Source of the DNA: DATEOR01 sp046734455
GTDB taxonomy: Bacteria > Actinomycetota > Thermoleophilia > Gaiellales > Gaiellaceae
Direction: 5' to 3'
Assembly: GCA_046734455.1 (NCBI GenBank)
Contig: JBKPRJ010000022.1
Span: 1 to 13,900 of the forward strand
DNA: 13,900 nt
The notes under the pieces were generated by a model that had not been told where the DNA came from, did not search any database, and saw only the letters and a list, made by a program, of their open reading frames with translations. Of the stretch, positions 6,851-13,900 are shown piece after piece. Position 1 is the first letter of the stretch. The number at the start of each line of letters is the position of its first letter. The position numbers and the translations under genes were made by a program.

Positions 6851-8007
6851 CACGCCCCTCCCAGGAGTGCCTCGACCTCATCGAGGATAGCCACTGCACA
6901 TTCCTCCTTGCTTCGCCTGCCAACTTTGCGTTCGCCCCGTGCCGAGAGGAGGACGATTTCGTTGTCCTCGGACTCGAACCCGACGCCGGGTTGAGATACG
7001 TCGTTGTAGACGAAAAGGTTCCCGTTCTTGTTGGCGAGCTTGCTCTTCGCCCGCTCGAGACCGTTGTCATCTCCCTCCGCCGCGAAGCCCACGAGGACTT
7101 GCCCGTTGTGCTTGCGCCGGCCCAGCTCGGCGAGCACGTCGTCGGTCGGCTCGAGGGTGATCGTCCACGGTTCTCTGTCTTTCGGGCGCTTGCCCTCCTC
7201 CGGATTGCCGGGTCGGTAGTCGGAGACGGCGGCGGCCATGACGACGACATCCGCATCGGCGCGGGCGAGCATCTCGCGGCCGATGTCGGCAGCCGTCGGA
7301 GCGGGGACGACCTCGACTCCCGCGGGAGCGGGAGCGACCCCGTTCGCGTAGACGAGCGTGACCTCCGCGCCGCGCCGCATCGCCTCCGCGGCGATCGCGA
7401 CCCCCATCCGCCCAGAGGATCGGTTCCCGACGAAGCGCACGAGGTCGATGGGCTCTCTGGTCCCGCCGGCGGACACGACGACACGCTTTCCCGCGAGTGG
7501 ACCGGTCCGGCCGAGAATCTCCTGCACACGCGCGAAGAGCTCCTCCGGCTCGACCATCCGGCCGGGCCCGTGCTCGCCCTCGGCGAGCTCGCCCTCGGCG
7601 GGACCGATGAGCTCCACCCCCCGCTCGGCCAGCGCCGCGGCGTTCGCCTGGGTGGCCGGGTGCTCCCACATGCGAACGTTCATCGCGGGCGCGGCGAGGA
7701 CAGGGCCTCGAAATGCGAGCCCGAGCTGGGTGAGGACGTTGTCGGCCAGGCCGTGCGCCAGCTTGGCGAGCGTGTTCGCCGAGAGCGGCGCGATCATGAG
7801 CAGGTCGGCATCGACGAGGTGCGGATAGAGATCGCGCGGGGCCTCGCGCCTGGCGAGCGCCTCAAAGGTGTGTGCGGTCACGAAGCGCTCCGCATCGGGA
7901 GTCAGGACAGGCGTGACCTCATGCCCGGCCTTCACGAGGAGTCGGCAAAGCTCGCACGCCTTGTAGGCTGCGATTCCACCAGTGACTCCGAGAAGAACTC
8001 GAGCCAT
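6850..8007 (-). CDS. coaBC: Bifunctional phosphopantothenoylcysteine decarboxylase / phosphopantothenate-cysteine ligase
   Basis: 385 residues covering two steps of coenzyme A synthesis: CoaB joins cysteine to 4'-phosphopantothenate and CoaC decarboxylates the product with FMN. The CoaC half runs about 1-165, with GVTGGIAAYK (7-16), a likely catalytic His at 63 and PAMN at 107-110. The CoaB half has VSAGGTREPIDLVRFVGNRS (178-197), AAAVSDYRP (258-266), nearby Lys 273/276, and KLANKNGNLFVYND (323-336). The flap that usually reads ACGxxGxGRM reads AEGEHGPGRM here, so the expected cysteine is Glu143 and lies in a 15-nt tandem duplication. Some other actinobacterial CoaBC proteins may also deviate here. 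ATG 8007 has GGGAG at 8013-8017, five bases upstream. The gene follows rpoZ by 19 nt. In many Actinomycetota metK and priA come next; here moxR does. Confidence 0.96.
   Translation of the reverse strand: MARVLLGVTGGIAAYKACELCRLLVKAGHEVTPVLTPDAERFVTAHTFEALARREAPRDLYPHLVDADLLMIAPLSANTLAKLAHGLADNVLTQLGLAFRGPVLAAPAMNVRMWEHPATQANAAALAERGVELIGPAEGELAEGEHGPGRMVEPEELFARVQEILGRTGPLAGKRVVVSAGGTREPIDLVRFVGNRSSGRMGVAIAAEAMRRGAEVTLVYANGVAPAPAGVEVVPAPTAADIGREMLARADADVVVMAAAVSDYRPGNPEEGKRPKDREPWTITLEPTDDVLAELGRRKHNGQVLVGFAAEGDDNGLERAKSKLANKNGNLFVYNDVSQPGVGFESEDNEIVLLSARGERKVGRRSKEECAVAILDEVEALLGGA
7570..7599. repeat. 15-bp tandem duplication inside coaBC
   Basis: Two adjacent 15-nt units (7570-7584 and 7585-7599) differ at one base only. 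On the coding strand they encode AEGEL and AEGEH. The second copy covers the place where the CoaC cysteine is expected. This looks like replication slippage within a codon-aligned unit. Confidence 0.7.
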
Positions 8008-8026
8008 CCCGGCTCCCTGAAGGTTG

Positions 8027-8260
8027 CTAGCTCGGCTGCGAGACTGTGATCTTGCCCTCGCCGATCTCCTCGAGAGCCATCGTCAGGTAGTTCTTCGAGC
8101 GAGACTCGACGAGCGGCGGGGGGAAGTCGTCGAACGTTCCCTCACCGAGCTGGTGGTGGTAGTTGTTGATCTGACGCGCCCGCTTGGCGGCCGCGATCAC
8201 GAGCGCGTAGCGCGAATTGCTCACGTTCTCGAGTAGATCGTCGATTCGTGGGGACATCAT
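8027..8260 (-). CDS. rpoZ: DNA-directed RNA polymerase omega subunit
   Basis: 77 residues, small as expected for the omega subunit, which binds near the beta' C-terminus and helps assemble and stabilise core RNA polymerase. The N-terminal RIDDLLENV and the central SRYALVIAAAKRARQINNYH (about residues 16-35) match the conserved omega core, and the C-terminal NYLTMALEEIGEGKI matches the usual end. The ATG at 8260 overlaps the gmk stop as ATGA; a second ATG at 8257 follows at once, so the start is uncertain by one residue. There is no strong Shine-Dalgarno, consistent with translational coupling to gmk. The order gmk-rpoZ-coaBC is widespread in bacteria and supports the call. Confidence 0.96.
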   Translation of the reverse strand: MMSPRIDDLLENVSNSRYALVIAAAKRARQINNYHHQLGEGTFDDFPPPLVESRSKNYLTMALEEIGEGKITVSQPS

Positions 8261-8847
8261 GTTGCGCTCAGTCTACCTACGCCCGCAGCCTCCCTCGTCA
8301 CGATCCCGTCAAGCTCCGTGACGGCACGCCGGACCTCGTCGTTCAGGACGACGTAGTCGAAGTCGCCAGCCTCTTGCATCTGCTCCCGGGCGAGCTCGAG
8401 GCGCTCGTCGATCTCGCCGCTCGACTCCGTCGCGCGGTCGCGCAGCCGGCGTTCCAGCTCGTCGAACGACGGCGGCGCGATGAAGATCGTCACGGCGGAG
8501 GATTCCGCGTCGCGGACCGTCCGCGCGCCCTTGGTCTCGAGCTCGAGCACGCAGCTCTTGCCGCTCGCGTGGATCCGCTCGACCTCCGAGCGCAGGGTGC
8601 CGTAGCGCTGTCCCGACACGTAGACGACGTGCTCGAGAAACTCGCCGGCCTCGATCTTCGCAACGAACGCCGCCTCGTCGAGGAAGTAGTAGTCCTTCCC
8701 GTCCTCCTCCCCCGGCCGCTGCGGGCGCGTCGTCGCCGAGATCGCGACCTCGAGATCGTCGCGACGCTCGATGAGGGCTTTGATGAGGGTGCCCTTCCCC
8801 GCGCCCGACGGGCCGGTGACGACGAAGAGCTTCGTCGCCGGCCTCAG
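8257..8847 (-). CDS. gmk: Guanylate kinase (start uncertain, apparent CTG)
   Basis: About 196 residues when read from CTG 8847. It phosphorylates GMP to GDP with ATP. The P-loop TGPSGAGKGT lies at about 11-20. GMP-binding residues lie in ATTRPQRPGEEDGKDYYFL (Arg, Tyr) and in EFLEHVVYVSGQRYGT. VLELETKGA replaces the usual VLDIDxQGA, and PPSFDELERRLRDRATES carries the lid arginines. The only ATG, GTG or TTG in frame upstream of the P-loop is GTG 8925, which lies 82 nt inside mihF, lacks a Shine-Dalgarno, and would add 26 Arg/Ala-rich residues without family counterpart. CTG 8847 overlaps the mihF stop as CTGA, the same junction type as its neighbours, and gives the normal family N-terminus. It too lacks a clear Shine-Dalgarno. 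If the conventional start is preferred, the gene extends to 8925. Confidence 0.93.
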   Translation of the reverse strand: MRPATKLFVVTGPSGAGKGTLIKALIERRDDLEVAISATTRPQRPGEEDGKDYYFLDEAAFVAKIEAGEFLEHVVYVSGQRYGTLRSEVERIHASGKSCVLELETKGARTVRDAESSAVTIFIAPPSFDELERRLRDRATESSGEIDERLELAREQMQEAGDFDYVVLNDEVRRAVTELDGIVTREAAGVGRLSAT

Positions 8848-9173
8848 CGACGAAGGAGACCGACCAGCTCGGCGCGCTGGCGCTCGGACAGCCCTCCGAC
8901 GGTCTTCGACTGGCTGATCCTGCACTGGTTGAGGAAGCGGGCCGCCTTGACCCGTCCGAACTTCGGCACGGCCATCAGCATGTCGAAGACCTTGGCGGTC
9001 TCGACGTACCCGGGGGGGTTGCGCAGGATCTGCTCGATCTGCGCATTCCCGTTCTTCAAATCCTTCTTCAGCTGAGCGCGCCTGACCCGGATCTCGTTCG
9101 CCCGCCGGAGCGCGTCCATCCGCTGATCCAGGGACCGCATGGGTGCCTGGACGGGGGTCTTGGCGCTCTGCAT
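8844..9173 (-). CDS. mihF: Actinobacterial integration host factor (mIHF)
   Basis: 109 residues from ATG 9173. This DNA-binding protein, restricted to Actinomycetota, bends DNA and condenses the nucleoid and is unrelated to proteobacterial IHF. The N-terminal helix region has RMDALRRANEIRVRRAQLKK, like the family's basic ARRARAELK helix. The helix-two-turn-helix core is around FDMLMAVPKFGRVKAARFLN (about residues 64-83), with the family's VGK-V-(R/K)-A-R pattern, and the end VGGLSERQRAELVGLL matches the conserved C-terminus. ATG 9173 sits 8 nt after a good -10 box, so the mRNA could be leaderless. ATG 9140, with AGG before it, would give 98 residues and keep the conserved domain. A TTG at 9209 falls in the -35 box and is rejected. 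It precedes gmk and rpoZ as in other actinobacteria. Confidence 0.93.
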   Translation of the reverse strand: MQSAKTPVQAPMRSLDQRMDALRRANEIRVRRAQLKKDLKNGNAQIEQILRNPPGYVETAKVFDMLMAVPKFGRVKAARFLNQCRISQSKTVGGLSERQRAELVGLLRR

Positions 9174-9181
9174 GGCGCGGG

Positions 9182-9209
9182 ATTCTAGCAGCGAGTGGTG
9201 ATGCTTCAA
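9182..9209 (-). promoter_or_regulatory. Sigma-A-type promoter for the mihF-gmk-rpoZ-coaBC run
   Basis: On the minus strand, TTGAAG (9209-9204), a 16-nt spacer and TAGAAT (9187-9182) closely match the TTGACA/TATAAT consensus. Upstream lies unusually A/T-rich sequence that could act as an UP element. The -10 box ends 8 nt before ATG 9173, placing the likely transcription start at or next to that A. An imperfect inverted repeat (9202-9209 and 9230-9237, 7 of 8 matching) overlaps the -35 box and could be an operator. Confidence 0.65.
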
Positions 9210-9250
9210 GTGTGAATTTTCCGTGCTATTTCAAGCATTTTTGCTGCGCT

Positions 9251-9267
9251 GGCAACGAGCAGTTGCC
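9251..9267 (-). terminator. Hairpin downstream of pyrD, possible terminator
   Basis: Three bases past the pyrD stop codon, GGCAAC-TGCTC-GTTGCC forms a perfect 6-bp stem with a 5-nt loop. No U-tract follows on the transcript, so it is not a classical intrinsic terminator. Its place between the pyrD end and the mihF promoter still suggests a transcript boundary or a 3'-end stabilising structure. Confidence 0.4.
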
Positions 9268-9270
9268 CTC

Positions 9271-10137
9271 TCAGGCGACGCGCCGAAGAGGCGTCGGCGG
9301 GGGCCCGCCATGGGCTGCAGCGTAGGCGGCAAGCGGGGTTGCGAAGCCGCGGGCAGCGGCCTCGCGCTCGAGTTCTTCTCGCACGCGAAGAGGCGCTTCC
9401 GGATCGGCGAAAAGCACCGTTCCGAGCGCGAACGCGGAGGCGCCGGCAGCGATCAATTCGAGTCCGTGGGTACCCGTTTCCACGCCGCCGACTCCGACGA
9501 TCGGCAATCCGGTCGCGCGGTAGGCCGCGAAGACGGCGGCAAGGGCGATCGGCCGGAGCACCGGCCCGGAAAGGCCGCCGACTCCAGGGCCGAGTGCCGG
9601 CTCGAGCGTGCCCGAGTCGAGGGCGAGACCGCGGATGGTGTTCACGAGCGTGAGGCCGTCCGCCCCGCCCCGCGCGGCTGCCGCGGCAGCGGCGCCGACA
9701 TCGGGGGTCGCGGGCGAAAGTTTCGCGCAGAGCGTCTTCGTCGTCGCCGCCCGGGCCGCGGCGACGATCTCCTCGACCTCCTCCTCGGGCGAGGACACGT
9801 TCGGGCAGGAGACGTTCAGCTCGAGCGCCGCGACGGGCTCGTCGTCGAGGCGGGCGCAGAGATCTGCGTACTCGTGCGCGGCGAATCCTCCGACCGACAC
9901 CCAGATCGGGACGCCGAGCTCGAGGAGGCGCGGGAGGGTCTCGGCGACGAAGCGGTCGATCCCGGGATTCGCGAGGCCGATCGAGTTGAGCATCCCGAAG
10001 TCGGTCTCCGCGATCCGCACGGGCTCGTTGCCCAGGCGGGGAAGCGGCGTGACGGTCTTCGTCACGAAGGCGTCGAGGCTCTGCGCGACTTCCGGCGCGG
10101 TCAGCGCGTCGAGGCATCCCGAGGCGTTGAGTATCAT
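9271..10137 (-). CDS. pyrD: Dihydroorotate dehydrogenase, class 1B catalytic subunit
   Basis: 288 residues from ATG 10137. It oxidises dihydroorotate to orotate on FMN, passing electrons to PyrK. Seen motifs: NASGCLD at 4-10, Lys27 in KTVT, NSIGLANPGID (51-61), the catalytic loop ELNVSCPNV (106-114, Cys111 as base), Lys139, NTIRG, GGLSGPVLRPIAL (187-199), and the FMN phosphate-binding GVGGVETG and AGASAFALGT. An SCPN cysteine plus an adjacent pyrK indicates class 1B, which uses NAD. The ATG overlaps the pyrK stop as ATGA and has AAGGGA at 10144-10149, six bases upstream. The protein starts almost at the ASG motif, lacking the short first strand of most class 1B enzymes. The frame is open upstream, but that sequence is Arg/Pro-rich antiphase pyrK and is not convincing. 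The usual actinobacterial neighbour pyrF is absent downstream. Confidence 0.95.
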   Translation of the reverse strand: MILNASGCLDALTAPEVAQSLDAFVTKTVTPLPRLGNEPVRIAETDFGMLNSIGLANPGIDRFVAETLPRLLELGVPIWVSVGGFAAHEYADLCARLDDEPVAALELNVSCPNVSSPEEEVEEIVAAARAATTKTLCAKLSPATPDVGAAAAAAARGGADGLTLVNTIRGLALDSGTLEPALGPGVGGLSGPVLRPIALAAVFAAYRATGLPIVGVGGVETGTHGLELIAAGASAFALGTVLFADPEAPLRVREELEREAAARGFATPLAAYAAAHGGPPPTPLRRVA

Positions 10138-10815
10138 GCCGCGTCCCTTTCGGACACGACCGGGGTCAGACCCCGGCCATGGCTCGTGAGGACAGGGCCG
10201 TCGACGCAGAGGCGCTTGAGCTCGCCGTCGATCTCCACGGCGCAGCCGTAGCAGGCGCCGTAGCCGCAGGCCATCGGAGCCTCCCACGCAAGCTGGGCTC
10301 GGGGGGCGGCGGTGGCGACCGCACGGAGCATCGGCTCGGGCCCGCAGGCGAGAACGTCGTGGCCCGGCCGGAACGCGTCGGTGACGAGCCGCGGCTCGAC
10401 CACGACCTCGGCGTTGGGCACGAGGGCCGCCGCTTCCGCGTGCGCCTGCGAACGGAAGCCGAGCACGGCAGGTGGGTGGCCCAGCCGCTCCGAGAGATAC
10501 GGGAAGGGTGCGATCCCGATCCCGCCCCCGACGAGCAGCGGGCGCTCGACGTCGAGCCGGAAGCCGTTTCCCAGCGGGCCGAGGACGGCCAGGCGCTCGC
10601 CGCGGACAACGGCGGTCAGCGCGCGCGTGCCGGGCCCGACCGGATCGATCAGGAAGCCGAGCTCGCTCCGGGTCGCGAGGCAGAGGCTCATCGGCCGCGG
10701 CAGGAGGCGGCCCGGCGGCGCGAGCATGAAGAACTGGCCGGGGATGCCGGACTCGACGCGGCCCCGCTTGAGCCGCAGCAACCGGTACGGGCCGACGTCC
10801 TCGACCCGGACGACG

Positions 10816-10835
<20 letters not shown>
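10134..10835 (-). CDS. pyrK: Dihydroorotate dehydrogenase electron-transfer subunit
   Basis: 233 residues from TTG 10835. A ferredoxin-reductase-fold protein that carries electrons from PyrD via FAD and a [2Fe-2S] cluster to NAD. FAD-binding PRPMSLC is at about 46-52, GGGIGIAPFPYL (about 103-114) is the nucleotide-binding loop, and ACGPEPML (about 163-170) follows. The cluster cysteines are 190, 195, 198 and 210, in CGYGACYGC and RLCVDGPV. I chose TTG 10835 because AGGAG lies at 10840-10844, four bases upstream, and the product begins at the family's usual point. The farther start at 10880 would add 15 residues copied from within carB. It overlaps carB by 20 nt and pyrD as ATGA. The C-terminal tail after DGPV carries a 17-bp palindrome. 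Confidence 0.95.
10160..10176. repeat. REP-like 17-bp palindrome in the pyrK tail
   Basis: CCGGGGTC-A-GACCCCGG has 8-bp perfect arms around one base. It lies in the last codons of pyrK (encoding part of RGLTPV), 23 bp before the pyrD start and just ahead of the pyrD Shine-Dalgarno. Only one copy exists in the window. It resembles dispersed palindromes of bacterial genomes, but that cannot be shown from this window. Confidence 0.55.
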
Positions 10836-13896
<3,061 letters not shown>

Positions 13897-13900
13897 CTCG

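Noticed and set aside
9206..10117. Minus-strand frame of 303 codons within pyrD
   Set aside because: An Arg-rich frame-shifted shadow of pyrD that also runs into the mihF promoter.

Overview
The window reads as chromosomal DNA of a high-GC member of the Actinomycetota. The strongest taxonomic pointer is an actinobacterial integration host factor gene (mihF) in its usual place before gmk, rpoZ and coaBC, downstream of pyrimidine genes. A deep-branching class such as Thermoleophilia would fit the PyrK-type dihydroorotate dehydrogenase and the many TTG starts, but the class is inference.

Layout. From the right edge, all on the minus strand: carB, pyrK and pyrD (13896 to 9271) form a tightly overlapping de novo pyrimidine block that ends at a hairpin. 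A good sigma-A-type promoter at 9182-9209 then opens a second minus-strand run: mihF, gmk, rpoZ, coaBC, moxR, a DUF58 gene, a membrane transglutaminase, a sugar-nucleotidyltransferase-like gene, a TPR gene and dtd (9173 to 852). Nearly all junctions are 4-nt overlaps or gaps under 20 nt, so the run is probably one transcript. A small two-helix membrane protein gene follows. At the left edge the 3' part of a plus-strand alpha/beta hydrolase converges on it.

How the genes work together. CarB, PyrK and PyrD make carbamoyl phosphate and orotate. mIHF, RpoZ, Gmk and CoaBC are core chromosome, transcription, GMP and coenzyme A functions. MoxR, DUF58 and transglutaminase are a known envelope-associated trio, here wired directly behind the core genes. 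The TPR protein and the D-aminoacyl-tRNA deacylase close the run.

No complete new system is evident. The most unusual items are: a long-armed palindrome in a low-GC patch inside carB; a decayed copy of the dtd 3' end that, with dtd itself, brackets the small membrane gene as direct repeats; replacement of the expected CoaC cysteine by Glu within a 15-bp tandem duplication in coaBC; an apparent CTG start for gmk; and a promoter placed for a leaderless mihF mRNA. No stretch longer than 300 bases lacks a gene.
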